A DNA stretch of 64,000 nucleotides from Candidimonas nitroreducens (lineage in GTDB: Bacteria > Pseudomonadota > Gammaproteobacteria > Burkholderiales > Burkholderiaceae_B): NCBI RefSeq assembly GCF_002209565.1, contig NZ_NJIH01000009.1, positions 62,001 through 126,000 on the forward strand, given 5' to 3'. Position 1 is the first letter of the stretch. Each line of letters begins with the position of its first letter. This document shows, piece by piece, positions 52,350 to 61,602 of this stretch. The position numbers were made by a program, and so were the translations under genes. Under the pieces are notes generated by a model that saw only the letters and a list, made by a program, of their open reading frames with translations, did not search any database and was not told where the DNA came from.

Positions 52350-52870
52350 GTTTTTAAGGCGCGGCTCCGGGAGATACTCCATTCTCTCCGCTGGTTTTGT
52401 AGGCGGGCGGGAGCCGTGTGGGTTTTGGTTCGTCGGCGGGCTGGTTCTTCAGGCGCGGCCTAGAACGGGGTACCTCCTTCCGGTTCGATACCCCACTCAC
52501 CTCCAGGAGGCACCCCGTTCTCTCCGCTGGTTTTGTAGGCAGGCGGGGGCTGTGGGGTTTTGGTTCGTCGGCGGGCTGGTTCTTCAGGCGCGGCCTAGAA
52601 CGGGGTACCTCCTTGCGGTTCGGTACCCCACTCACCTCCAGGAGGTACCCCGTTCTCTCCGCTGGTTTTGTAGGCAGGTAGGGGGCCGTGGGGGTTTTGT
52701 TCGTCGGCGGGCTGGTTCTTCAGGCGCGGCCTAGAACGGGGTACCTCCTTCCGGTTCGATACCCCACTCACCTCCAGGAGGCACCCCGTTCTCTCCGCTG
52801 GTTTTGTAGGCGGGTAGAGGTATTGGGCCTTGGTTCGCCGTGGGATCTGGTTTTTAAGGCGCGGCCTGGA
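52350..52870. repeat. 136-base tandem repeat array with internal hairpins
   Basis: Repeat starts, judged from TCTCCGCTGG, are 52385, 52521, 52656 and 52792 (periods 136, 135, 136), with partial units at both ends. Each complete unit contains arms GAACGGGGTACCTCCT and AGGAGGTACCCCGTTC (exact in one unit, single mismatch in others), so each can form a hairpin of about 16 pairs. Array fills most of the 742-base gap 52176-52917, which has no supported gene. Frames inside are products of repetition, without start or family features. Confidence 0.8.
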
Positions 52871-52917
52871 ATGGGGCGGTTACGGGTTGATGGTTTCGGG
52901 GTTCGCTCGCTCGGCGG

Positions 52918-53928
52918 CTATGCGGCGGCGGTGACGCGGCCGTAGAAGGGGTAGCTGGGGTCGTTGTAGCGGGGGACGGACGTGTGGCCGGGGGTGACCA
53001 GGCTGTCGACCAGGGACTCTTCCTCGGCGGAGATGGCCACGTCGATGGCGGGGTAGTAGTCTTCCATCTGGGCCAGGGTGCGGGGGCCGGCGATGACTGC
53101 GCTGATGTTGCGGTTGGCGAGTACCCAGGCGGTGGCGAAATGTCCGGGCTTGATGCCGCGGGTTTCGCAATGCTGGGCGAGTTTTTGCGCAATGAGCAGC
53201 GATTCTTCTTTGAACTCGGTTTCCATGATGCGTTTGTCGCCGCGCGCGGCGCGGGTTTCGGGGGCGGGCGCTTGGCCGGGCTGGTACTTGCCGGTGAGCA
53301 CGCCGCGCGCGATGGGGCTGTAGGGGACGACGCCCAGGCCGTAGTGGGCGCAGGCCGGCAGGATTTCGACTTCGGGGCCGCGGTTCAGCAGGTTGTAGTA
53401 GGGCTGGCAGACGACGGGGGCGGGGACGTTGAGCCGTTCGCACAGGCGTATGACTTCGGCGATGCGCCAGCCGCGGAAGTTGGAGATGCCGTAGTAGCGC
53501 AGCTTGCCGGCGGCGATCAGGTCGGCCATGGCGCGCAGCGGCTCTTCGAGGTTGCCGTCGTGGAAGTCGCGGTGCATGTAGAGGATGTCGATGTAGTCGG
53601 TATTTAGGCGGCGCAGGCTGTCGTCGACTTCGCGCATCAGCCAGCTGCGCGAGTAGTTGGCCTGATTGGGTTTTTTGCTCATGGCGTTGCCCAGCTTGGT
53701 CGCGAGCACCCAGTCGTGGCGCTGGCCGGCCAGCAGTTTGCCGACCATTTGCTCCGAGCCGCCTTTGCTGTAGACGTCGGCGGTGTCGATGAAGTTCATG
53801 CCGTGTTCGGCGGCCGAGGCGACGATGCGGCCGGCTTCTTGTTCGTTGGTCGGGCCGGCGAACATCATGGTTCCCAGGCACAGGGCGGAGACTTTCAGGT
53901 TGCTGTTACCCAGACGGCGGTATTGCAT
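52918..53928 (-). CDS. Aldo/keto reductase
   Basis: 336 residues, NADPH-dependent reductase of the AKR superfamily. Catalytic tetrad: Asp and Tyr in DTADVYSKG, Lys in LATKLGN and His in YMHRDFHDG. MQYRRLGNSNLKVSALCLGTM at the start; ATG 53928 has GGGAAATGAC before it. No operon partner; the repeat array is downstream. Substrate unknown. Confidence 0.93.
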   Translation of the reverse strand: MQYRRLGNSNLKVSALCLGTMMFAGPTNEQEAGRIVASAAEHGMNFIDTADVYSKGGSEQMVGKLLAGQRHDWVLATKLGNAMSKKPNQANYSRSWLMREVDDSLRRLNTDYIDILYMHRDFHDGNLEEPLRAMADLIAAGKLRYYGISNFRGWRIAEVIRLCERLNVPAPVVCQPYYNLLNRGPEVEILPACAHYGLGVVPYSPIARGVLTGKYQPGQAPAPETRAARGDKRIMETEFKEESLLIAQKLAQHCETRGIKPGHFATAWVLANRNISAVIAGPRTLAQMEDYYPAIDVAISAEEESLVDSLVTPGHTSVPRYNDPSYPFYGRVTAAA

Positions 53929-54422
53929 GTCATTTCCCGATGTGCCGGCGCCGGTCGTGCCGCCAAGGGCCGCCTGCGCGCAGCGTGTTGATCGAGCCGC
54001 GGTTGCGGCTGTTATTGCGGCTGCAGCTAGGCTTAAGTCAGCCACAGTCTCGAACTTTAAATAGTACATAAAAACCACGGTGTCGCACGCGGGAATTTTC
54101 CTTTCGCTCCGGTGGCTCCGAGGTCAGCGTGCTTCTCGTGGGTCGCGATTATGCGGCGACCATCGGCAGCGCGATCTTGGGGAAGGCCTTCAAGGTCTTG
54201 GCGTCCATCGTCATCAATTCCGTTCTGTGCTCTTCGACTGTCGCGGCAAGCTCGCAGTTATATGCGGAGCAGCCGCTGGTGCGCACCAGTTCGAGCCGAG
54301 CCTCGAGTCGGGCTCGTATTCTGCGCCGTTGAATAAGCCTTTGGCCTCGGACTGCATCGAGTAGGCCTGCCCGCAGGCCATACTGCCGCGCCGCAGGCAT
54401 CCGGCAGTATGTTGCGGAACTC
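53929..54422. other. Intergenic region between aldo/keto reductase and hyuA
   Basis: 494 bases. It contains a minus-strand open frame of 83 codons (54149-54400) with a CSAYNC stretch that I cannot match to a family and no good ribosome binding site; it may be a remnant of a longer gene. Nothing else is supported. Confidence 0.4.
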
Positions 54423-56531
54423 TCATGGATTCGCGGTAGAGCCTTGTGCTTCGCTACGATCCGCTTCCACGCAGATGTTTCCCCAGATGTCTACTTCCAA
54501 TCGCTGACCAGGCGCAACGACGATGGTTGAACCCTCATCTTCGATAAGCAATGGCCCACAATGCTGAGTTCGTGGTGCCAGTGTGGAGCGGTGCAGCACC
54601 GGCGACGAGTGCCAGCTATGCTCGGGGCCGAAGTAGGCGTCCCGCCGAGCATCACCGATGCGATCGGAAACCTTATCCGAATAGGCCGCACCGGCACCCG
54701 AGCGGCTTATTTGATACAGAGTCACGCTCCAATTAACGACCTCGACTGGGCTGTCGGCGGGTGGCCGACCAAAGCGGCGGACGTGTTCCTCCACGAATGC
54801 TTGAGCGAGCGATTCTTGGGTAAGCGGATCTGGCGCGCCGACACGTACTTCATAGGCTTGCCCGCGCAGACGCATGTGTAGTACGTAGCGCGTCTGTAGC
54901 TCGTCCCCAAAATCGGCCACTGAAAGGGCAATTGATCTTCGCAGAGCGGTGAGCCGCTGTTTCAGACCTTCGGTGCCGAGATCTGCGAGGAGTGCCACTT
55001 CGGTGACTGTCTTCTCGATAGAGCGGGGCGCGAGCAGCAGTCCGACCGCGGAGGCTACGCCAGCGTCGGTGGGTAGAACCATTCGGCGCGCGCCGAGCTT
55101 GGTCATAATCTGGCCAGCGTGGGCCGGGCCTGCGCCGCCTGTGGCGATCAGCGTGACCGATGCGGGATCAATGCCATGTTCCACGCAATGCAGCCGGATC
55201 TCGCGTGCCATGTTCTCATTCACGATGTCGTTGATACCCCACGCTGCAGCGACGATGTCGTTGGTGCCGGTATGTTCGAGTATGTGATGGCTCACCGCTG
55301 CCTCGGCTGCTTTCCGGTCGAGTCTTAGCGAACCTCCGGCAAAATAGCGGGGATTCAGATAGCCGAGCAGAAGATCGACGTCGGTGACCGTCGGTTTGTC
55401 GCCCCCCCGTCCGTAGCACGCCGGCCCCGGTTCGGACGCAGCGCTGTTCGGGCCTACCTGCAGAAGGCCGAGGTCGCCGATCGATGCGATGGATCCTCCC
55501 CCTGCACCGATCTCGATCAAGTCGAGGCTTGGCAGCCTGAGCGGCAGGCCGCTGTGTTTGGTGAAGCGGGCGAGCCGCGCCACTTCCAACTCATCGGCGA
55601 TCACCGGCTCGCCATCCGTGATGAGGCAGGCCTTGGCCGTTGTACCGCCCATGTCGAAGGCGACGGCCAGGCGCTCGCCCCGCGTCTTTGCCGTGTGCGC
55701 AGCCGAAAGAATGCCGGCCGCCGGCCCGGATTCCAGGATGCGTGCAGGCAGTTGGCTTGCTTCGGCGGGCGTGCACATGCCGCCGTCGGATTTCATGATT
55801 CCAATGAAGCCCTTGAAGCCCGAGTCGTTGAGGAATCCCTTCAAATCGGCCAGGTAGGCGCTGACGTTCGGGCCTACATAGGCATTGATTGCCGTTGCTG
55901 TGAAACGTTCATATTCACGGATAATAGGCGCGACGTCGCTGGACAAGCTGACATGTAAGGCCGGCCTCAGCCGCCGCAGCATGTCGCCGACGGATCTCTC
56001 ATGCTCTGGGTTGGCATACGAATGCAGAAAACAGACTGCAACTGCATCAATGTTCTGGGGAAGTGCCGCAATCGCCGCCTCCGCGCCTGCGATGTCCAAC
56101 GCATGAATTACTTCACCGCGAGCACCGACGCGCTCGTCGATGCCGATGCGTTGTTCGCGATCGACCAAAGCAGGCTGAAGGTCGATTTGCAGATCGTATA
56201 GGTCATAGCGATCTTCGCGTCCGGTTTCCAGGATGTCTCTGAAGCCGCGGGTCGTCAGTAGCGCGGTCACGGCGCCCTTGCGTTCGAGCAGCGTGTTGGT
56301 CGCGAGTGTGGTCGCGTGGATCAGCGAATCGAGTTTGGCCACCGGCGTACCCGACGCCTGCTCGAACTGGCGCAGAGCTTCAGCAACGCCCTCCAGCGGC
56401 GCACGCGGCGTGGTCAGCACCTTGCGGGTGATGCGCGTGCCGGTTGTGGTGTCGATTGCCACGAGATCGGTAAATGTGCCGCCGATATCGACGCCAATGA
56501 TCCAGTTCACGTTGTTCCTTTCTTTCTTCAT
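54423..56531 (-). CDS. Hydantoinase/oxoprolinase HyuA-type subunit
   Basis: 702 residues with the actin-like ATPase fold: IIGVDIGGTFTDLVAID near the start, AVAFDMGGTTAKACLI near residue 290, and IGAGGGSIASIGDLG. ATP-dependent opening of lactams, hydantoins or acetophenone-type substrates is the family role, with the HyuB subunit. ATG 56531 overlaps the hyuB stop (ATGA), giving coupled translation; GTG 56510 has a better ribosome binding site (AAGGA) and may be the true start. Last gene in the operon. Confidence 0.92.
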   Translation of the reverse strand: MKKERNNVNWIIGVDIGGTFTDLVAIDTTTGTRITRKVLTTPRAPLEGVAEALRQFEQASGTPVAKLDSLIHATTLATNTLLERKGAVTALLTTRGFRDILETGREDRYDLYDLQIDLQPALVDREQRIGIDERVGARGEVIHALDIAGAEAAIAALPQNIDAVAVCFLHSYANPEHERSVGDMLRRLRPALHVSLSSDVAPIIREYERFTATAINAYVGPNVSAYLADLKGFLNDSGFKGFIGIMKSDGGMCTPAEASQLPARILESGPAAGILSAAHTAKTRGERLAVAFDMGGTTAKACLITDGEPVIADELEVARLARFTKHSGLPLRLPSLDLIEIGAGGGSIASIGDLGLLQVGPNSAASEPGPACYGRGGDKPTVTDVDLLLGYLNPRYFAGGSLRLDRKAAEAAVSHHILEHTGTNDIVAAAWGINDIVNENMAREIRLHCVEHGIDPASVTLIATGGAGPAHAGQIMTKLGARRMVLPTDAGVASAVGLLLAPRSIEKTVTEVALLADLGTEGLKQRLTALRRSIALSVADFGDELQTRYVLHMRLRGQAYEVRVGAPDPLTQESLAQAFVEEHVRRFGRPPADSPVEVVNWSVTLYQISRSGAGAAYSDKVSDRIGDARRDAYFGPEHSWHSSPVLHRSTLAPRTQHCGPLLIEDEGSTIVVAPGQRLEVDIWGNICVEADRSEAQGSTANP

Positions 56532-58192
56532 GAATAGGCGCCGGCTGGCGCGGCAGTGTTCACATAGCCTTGTCGGCGGTCGTGCTCGACAGCGGTGGGA
56601 TCGCGCTTGGATGGAGGCCCATAGCCGCCGCCGCCGGGCGAATCTAAAGTCACGCTCTGTCCAGCCGGCAGAGGAAGCGGCCCCGGCAGGTGCTTGATGA
56701 GGCGGTCGCCAATAATGATGCGCGTTGGCGCGCCCGGCATTCCGCCGTAGACTCCTTGGGGGCCGCGGTCGAGATGTTGTGCGATCAGTGATACTGTGGC
56801 TTCGCCATGCAGGCAGCGGATCGAGATTCGCTGGCCGAGGCCGCCGCGAAAGCGTCCTGCACCGCCAGAGTCAGGTACCAGTTCTTTGGTCTCGACAAGC
56901 AGAGGGCAAGTGCTTTCGATCATTTCAACGGGAACCGCCTCGGTGTTGGTCGGGAAAACCAGGGCCGACGGCCCATCCTTGGTCGCTCGAGCGCCAAATC
57001 CGCCCATTACGAGGATCGGCGCAAAGTACATACGGCCATTCCTTGGATCTGTGCCGGAGACATTGATGATCGGCCGCGGTGACCCACACTCCGCGATCGC
57101 TCTTTCTGGCATCAATTCCTTCATTGCATTGATGACCAGCATCGGAATATAGTGCCCGACGAGGTTGCGTGCCGCACCCGCGGCGGGAAAAGTGCTGTTG
57201 ACCACGCTGCCTTTGGGCGCTTCGAGCCGGATCGGCCGCAGCACGCCTTCGTTGAATGGCAGGCGTGGCGCGAGCAGGCACTTGAGCGCATAGACGACGT
57301 AGGCGCGCGTGTAGGAGTAGCAGGAATTGATTGCGGCTTCGATCTGTGGCGTCGAGCCGGCGAAGTCCATTACGATCTCGTCGTCCTTCACGCGAGCCTC
57401 GAGCCGAAGTTCGAAGCCCTTGCCGAGCACGCCGTCGGATTTGAGCGCAGTGGCATAGGCGCCGTCTGGCAGCTGCGCAATGGCTTGGCGCATATAGCGC
57501 TCGGTGCGGGCTTCAAGCTCGGCGCAGACCGCATGAAAGCGGGTGACACCAGTTTCGACGCATAGGGCACTGAGGCGCGTGCCGATCACGGAGACCGCGT
57601 TCAGCATGGCTCCCAGATCGCCGAGCACTTGCTCGGGCATGCGGACATTGGCTTCGAGGATTGCACGGATTGTTGGGTCGATGCCGTCGGCGTTGGCGAT
57701 GCGCAGTGGAGGAAGGCACAGCCCCTCTTCGAACACGCTTTTCGAATCGACTGCAAAGCCGCGGCCTCCGATGTCGGTCAGATGGGCGACCACGGCTGCG
57801 AGTGCCACTGCATGGCCATTGACATGGATTGGTGCGAGCAACGTCAAGTCGAATAGGTGTCCTGTGCACAGCCAAGGGTCGTTGGTACCGACCACTTCGC
57901 CGGGTTTCAGACTGTCGACGGGAAAGCGGGTAAGCAGATTGCCCACGGTGTGGGTCATTGTGCCGAGAAACACGGGTACACTCTGTGCCGATTGCACGAC
58001 CGTCGCGCCGTCACGACTCATGATCGCGCAAGCGAAGTCCTTGGCTTCGCGTACGATATGGGAGAAGGCACTGCGGATCAGCGCGCCTCCCGCCTCATCG
58101 ACGATCGACTGCAAGCGGCCACGGGTGATCTCGATGCCTACGAAGTCGGTCGGTTCGGGAGTAACCGAATCGTCAAATGAAGATGTGGTCAT
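56528..58192 (-). CDS. Hydantoinase/oxoprolinase HyuB-type subunit
   Basis: 554 residues: TDFVGIEITRGRLQSIVDEAG at the start, RDGATVVQSAQSVPVFLGTM, GDRLIKHLPGPLPLPAGQSV and the C-terminal glycine-rich LDSPGGGGYGPP typical of HyuB. Forms the ring-opening enzyme with HyuA. Its start overlaps the stop of the lyase-family gene by four bases. C-terminus is unusually short after GGGGYG. Confidence 0.92.
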   Translation of the reverse strand: MTTSSFDDSVTPEPTDFVGIEITRGRLQSIVDEAGGALIRSAFSHIVREAKDFACAIMSRDGATVVQSAQSVPVFLGTMTHTVGNLLTRFPVDSLKPGEVVGTNDPWLCTGHLFDLTLLAPIHVNGHAVALAAVVAHLTDIGGRGFAVDSKSVFEEGLCLPPLRIANADGIDPTIRAILEANVRMPEQVLGDLGAMLNAVSVIGTRLSALCVETGVTRFHAVCAELEARTERYMRQAIAQLPDGAYATALKSDGVLGKGFELRLEARVKDDEIVMDFAGSTPQIEAAINSCYSYTRAYVVYALKCLLAPRLPFNEGVLRPIRLEAPKGSVVNSTFPAAGAARNLVGHYIPMLVINAMKELMPERAIAECGSPRPIINVSGTDPRNGRMYFAPILVMGGFGARATKDGPSALVFPTNTEAVPVEMIESTCPLLVETKELVPDSGGAGRFRGGLGQRISIRCLHGEATVSLIAQHLDRGPQGVYGGMPGAPTRIIIGDRLIKHLPGPLPLPAGQSVTLDSPGGGGYGPPSKRDPTAVEHDRRQGYVNTAAPAGAYS

Positions 58193-59145
58193 GCGTGGCC
58201 TCCGGCCACCTTTTTCTGCTCGGCGCCTTCATAGCCGGCATTGGTCTTGCCCTCGTAGCTCTGGCTTGCTGACTCGACGGTGGCCTTCTCGATTTCCCAA
58301 AATTCAGGCAGCCCGATCGCAGCCTCGACTTCCTCCCGTGTAATACGAGCCAGTTCCGGATCCATCGCGGCGATGCCGGTCTCTTGTACGCCCCGGTAGA
58401 GCTGCGTCACAGCGGCGACTGAAGACACGATGGTTGCCAGTGGATAGCAGATCATCTGAAAGCCGAATTTGCGTAGCTCCTCGGGATGCATGCCGTTGTA
58501 GTAGGTCGTGGTTAACATGACCAAGTCGTCGTCCGGATATTCCTGGCGAAAGCGTTCGACCGACTCGCGGTTGCGCGTCATCGGCAAGATACCATCGACC
58601 CCGATTGCCTTAGCGGCGCGTGCCCGCTTTGCGGCTTCCTTCCATGAGCCTCCTTCTGCGTTGCCTGCGTCGGTGCGTGCGAAGATCATGAAGTCCTTGT
58701 CGCGCCGCGCCTCGAGCGCGTATTCGAGCTGTAGCAGAAAATCGTCAAGCTTCACTACGTGCTCGAGCCCGCGGTGGTAGGAAGCCCGCTTTGGGAAGAC
58801 CTGATCCTCGATGTGCACCATGGCAATGCCGGCGGCTTCAAATTCGCGCACCGCTCGCATGGCGTGAATCGGATCTCCATACCCGGTGCCGGCATCCGAG
58901 AAGATTGGCACGTCGACGGCATGAGCAACCCGGCGTGCGGCTTCGACCTGCTCAGTCATAGTCATCACCGGCTCCGGCGTCGTCAAATGTGCGGCGGTCA
59001 TCCAGCCCGCGCACTGCAGCGCCTTGAAGCCCATGCGTTGCAGCACCCTGCCGGTGAGCGGATCATGGGCGCCCGGCAACAAAATGGTCTCGCCGGTTTC
59101 GATTAAGGCTCGCAGTTTGGCGCCTGCGGATTGCAGATGGTTCAT
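58189..59145 (-). CDS. PEP mutase/isocitrate lyase superfamily protein with variant active site
   Basis: 318 residues. The superfamily cleaves C-C or P-C bonds (methylisocitrate, 2,3-dimethylmalate, oxaloacetate). The fold is clear: LLPGAHDPLTGRVLQRMGF, FSDAGTGYGDP (Asp84), VHIEDQVFPKR. Unlike isocitrate-lyase-type members, the KRCGH loop reads K119-R-A-S-Y-H124, so the catalytic cysteine is absent, and the usual D-x-D metal motif reads D-A-G. Function is therefore uncertain. Start 59145 has AAGGA upstream; overlaps hyuB. Neighbours suggest it acts on the product of the ring-opening enzyme or of the PrpD-like enzyme (inference). Confidence 0.87.
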   Translation of the reverse strand: MNHLQSAGAKLRALIETGETILLPGAHDPLTGRVLQRMGFKALQCAGWMTAAHLTTPEPVMTMTEQVEAARRVAHAVDVPIFSDAGTGYGDPIHAMRAVREFEAAGIAMVHIEDQVFPKRASYHRGLEHVVKLDDFLLQLEYALEARRDKDFMIFARTDAGNAEGGSWKEAAKRARAAKAIGVDGILPMTRNRESVERFRQEYPDDDLVMLTTTYYNGMHPEELRKFGFQMICYPLATIVSSVAAVTQLYRGVQETGIAAMDPELARITREEVEAAIGLPEFWEIEKATVESASQSYEGKTNAGYEGAEQKKVAGGHA

Positions 59146-59230
59146 GTCGTAGTTCCTTAGGATAAAACGTTGCCGCTCTCGGTCTGCCATAGGGGCGCGT
59201 CGTAGCGTTGAGTCCGGATATCGGTGTTTC

Positions 59231-60220
59231 TTAGTCCATCTTCGTCAGGCCTGCCGTCTTGATCTCCTTCTGATATCTGCGGCTGCTCTCGGCCATGCGG
59301 TGTCTGAATTCGGCGGGGGTGGAGACCAAGGGCGTCATGCCGATCTTCTCGAGGCTCCGTGCGAAGTCCGGTGTTTGCACGATATTGGAGATTTCCTGCG
59401 CATACTTCTGTACCACTAGCTTGGGCGTGGCTGCGGGTGAGAGGATGCCTTGCCATATGCCAACGTCGAATCCCGGCAGGCCTGATTCCTCGAAGGTAGG
59501 GATCTCCGGTAGCGATGCCAGCCGTTTTGAACCGGACACGGCGATTGCCTTGAGTCGCTTGCTCTTCACGTAGGGCACGACATTGACGGGCGGGCTGAAA
59601 AACAGCTTCACCTGGCCGCCGATGAGATCCGCCACGACTGGCGCCGCACCCTTGTATGGGATGTGTGACATCCGAATGTTTGTCATTGCAGCGAAGAGCG
59701 CCCCCGCGAGATGCAGTGAATTGCCAATGCCGGGCGAGCCGTAGGTGAGTGAGCCTGGTTTCGCCTTGGCAAGCTCGACCAACTGCGACACGGTATTGGC
59801 TGGTACCGAGGGGTTGGCCACTAACAGTAGTTCGCTCTTGGCGATCGTAGCCACAGGCGTGAAGTCAGCCACTGCATCGTAGGGTACATGGTAGAGCAGT
59901 GGCGTGATCATGTGAGTGTCCGACACCGACAGGATGGTATAGCCATCGGGTGCGGCTTTGGCCACATACTCGGTGCCGATAATGCCGTTGGCGCCTGGGC
60001 GGTTGTCGACGATCACCGGCTGGCCCCATGCTTTTGTGAGTTTGGGGCCGAGTAGCCGCGCAAGTGTGTCGTTGGTGCCGCCTGGCGTAAAGGTGACCAC
60101 GATGTGAATAGGGTGGCTTGGGAACTTATCCTGGGCTGCCCTCGTTCGAGTCGACAGGCCGGTGATCGCCGCAGCACCCAGGACGGCGAGCGCGTCCCGG
60201 CGAGATGTGATTTTCTTCAT
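59231..60220 (-). CDS. Bug-family periplasmic substrate-binding protein
   Basis: 329 residues with an Arg-Arg-containing Tat-like signal (SRRDALAVLGAAAITGLS) before FPSHPIHIVVTFTPGGTNDT, the Bug ligand loop. Also VIVDNRPGANGIIGTEYV and PDGYTILSVSDTHM. Its ATG overlaps the preceding PrpD stop by four bases. Second Bug gene in the same operon; no TctA/TctB gene in the window. Confidence 0.9.
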   Translation of the reverse strand: MKKITSRRDALAVLGAAAITGLSTRTRAAQDKFPSHPIHIVVTFTPGGTNDTLARLLGPKLTKAWGQPVIVDNRPGANGIIGTEYVAKAAPDGYTILSVSDTHMITPLLYHVPYDAVADFTPVATIAKSELLLVANPSVPANTVSQLVELAKAKPGSLTYGSPGIGNSLHLAGALFAAMTNIRMSHIPYKGAAPVVADLIGGQVKLFFSPPVNVVPYVKSKRLKAIAVSGSKRLASLPEIPTFEESGLPGFDVGIWQGILSPAATPKLVVQKYAQEISNIVQTPDFARSLEKIGMTPLVSTPAEFRHRMAESSRRYQKEIKTAGLTKMD

Positions 60221-61599
60221 GATACCCTCTTGATCGAATCGGACGTAACGGTGGAATGAGGAAATGCATGGCCAAGATCGAGTTGCGAGCACAGCGCTGA
60301 GATGTCGTCGAGTACGTCGAGTTGCTGTACGCAGGCCAGGATCGATTTGCCGCGTCTGTCTGGTAGTTGCTCTGTCAGACTTAGAAACTTGGCCTCGATC
60401 TGTTCGTGTGAAAACGGATGTTCAGGCTCGCCTAGCGCGTTGTCGATCTCGCCTTGGCGACAGCTGCCATCGTGCATAACGATCTTGATGGACGCACCCC
60501 GCTTGTCGGGAAAAGCTAAATCGAGCTTTGGGTCGGCTTCGACCTCGGTGCACGCCATCAAAGTTTGGATTTCAGGATCGCCAAGTGCGGCATCGGTGTA
60601 GCGAAACACTGAGGATTCGCCATAAACGAGTTGCGCCGCTACCGCGAACGCGACACTGTATTGCGCCTGTTTGCCGTTTGCCGGCAGTGCGATCTCGTTT
60701 GCAAACGTGGCCGAGTCGACGCGAATCTTGATCGCTGCGATTCGCCCGGCGACCAGTCGTTCACCCTGCGTGAGACGTGCGATCAAGTCGACTGGCGCGT
60801 GATTTCCGCGGCAACCGCCGTGGATTTTGGTATAGACTTCGGCAATGCTGAAGCGCTTGCCGAGCTCATCGGTCAACGCGACCGGGTCTGGCTTGGCCGC
60901 GAAACCGGGCAGGAAGCCGTTCTCGAGAATCGATTCCGCACCGGGCACACCCTGCGCCGCGAACAGGGTCGCCAGCACGCCCGATTCGGCGCTGCGTGCG
61001 ACCTGCAGCGGTTGGCTTGTGGGGCTTTTCGACGACTCCTTGAATCCGACTCCGAGCGTGCACGCGATCGCCAACGAGTCCGTGGACTGTGCTGGAGAAA
61101 GATCCATCAGGCGCGCGCAGGCGCTCGCCGCGGCAGCGGCCCCGATCACGGCTGTGCTCTGGAAGCCACGCTCCAGCAGAGAGGGATAGAGCGCGCGACC
61201 CAGGCGCAGGAAAATTTCATATCCGACGGCGACGGCTGCGATCAGCTCCCTGCCGGATGCTTGTCTCGATTCGGCCAACGCCAGAGCGGCCGGAATGACC
61301 ACACACGCCGGATGACCGCCTGTATACCTCGAACCGTCCTCGATGTAGAGAGCATGTGACATGAATGTGTTGAGCAGAGTCGCATCGCGCACCGACAGTG
61401 GGGTACCCACACCCCATGCGGTGCTCGGCCCTGGGTTCTGAACCAGCGGCAGCAGGTTTGCGTGGCAACCCAGTTGGTAGCCTGCGAGCGCGGCGCCGAG
61501 CAGGTCGAGAACGCGCAGCTTCGCGGCTTCGATTACTTCCACTGGCAGATCGTCGAACGTCGTGCTCGCAATGAATCCGCCGAAATCGTTTGCGAGCAT
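60217..61599 (-). CDS. MmgE/PrpD family protein
   Basis: 460 residues of the 2-methylcitrate dehydratase/aconitate decarboxylase-like family: LDLLGAALAGYQLGCHANLLP, HALYIEDGSRYTGGHPACVVIP near residue 85, AVGYEIFLRLGRALYPSLLERGFQSTAVIGA, and HGGCRGNHAPVDL near 260. Within the operon it lies between the two Bug genes. Likely dehydrates or decarboxylates the imported acid or the ring-opened product (inference). Confidence 0.88.
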   Translation of the reverse strand: MLANDFGGFIASTTFDDLPVEVIEAAKLRVLDLLGAALAGYQLGCHANLLPLVQNPGPSTAWGVGTPLSVRDATLLNTFMSHALYIEDGSRYTGGHPACVVIPAALALAESRQASGRELIAAVAVGYEIFLRLGRALYPSLLERGFQSTAVIGAAAAASACARLMDLSPAQSTDSLAIACTLGVGFKESSKSPTSQPLQVARSAESGVLATLFAAQGVPGAESILENGFLPGFAAKPDPVALTDELGKRFSIAEVYTKIHGGCRGNHAPVDLIARLTQGERLVAGRIAAIKIRVDSATFANEIALPANGKQAQYSVAFAVAAQLVYGESSVFRYTDAALGDPEIQTLMACTEVEADPKLDLAFPDKRGASIKIVMHDGSCRQGEIDNALGEPEHPFSHEQIEAKFLSLTEQLPDRRGKSILACVQQLDVLDDISALCSQLDLGHAFPHSTVTSDSIKRVS

Positions 61600-61602
61600 T
61601 GC

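Noticed and set aside
52350-52870. Possible CRISPR array
   Set aside because: Units are 135-136 bases and nearly identical throughout, without unique spacers, and no cas genes are present.
54149-54400. Minus-strand frame of 83 codons with CSAYNC
   Set aside because: The cysteine spacing does not fit the carboxymuconolactone decarboxylase or AhpD motif that it first suggested, and there is no good ribosome binding site; left as a possible remnant.
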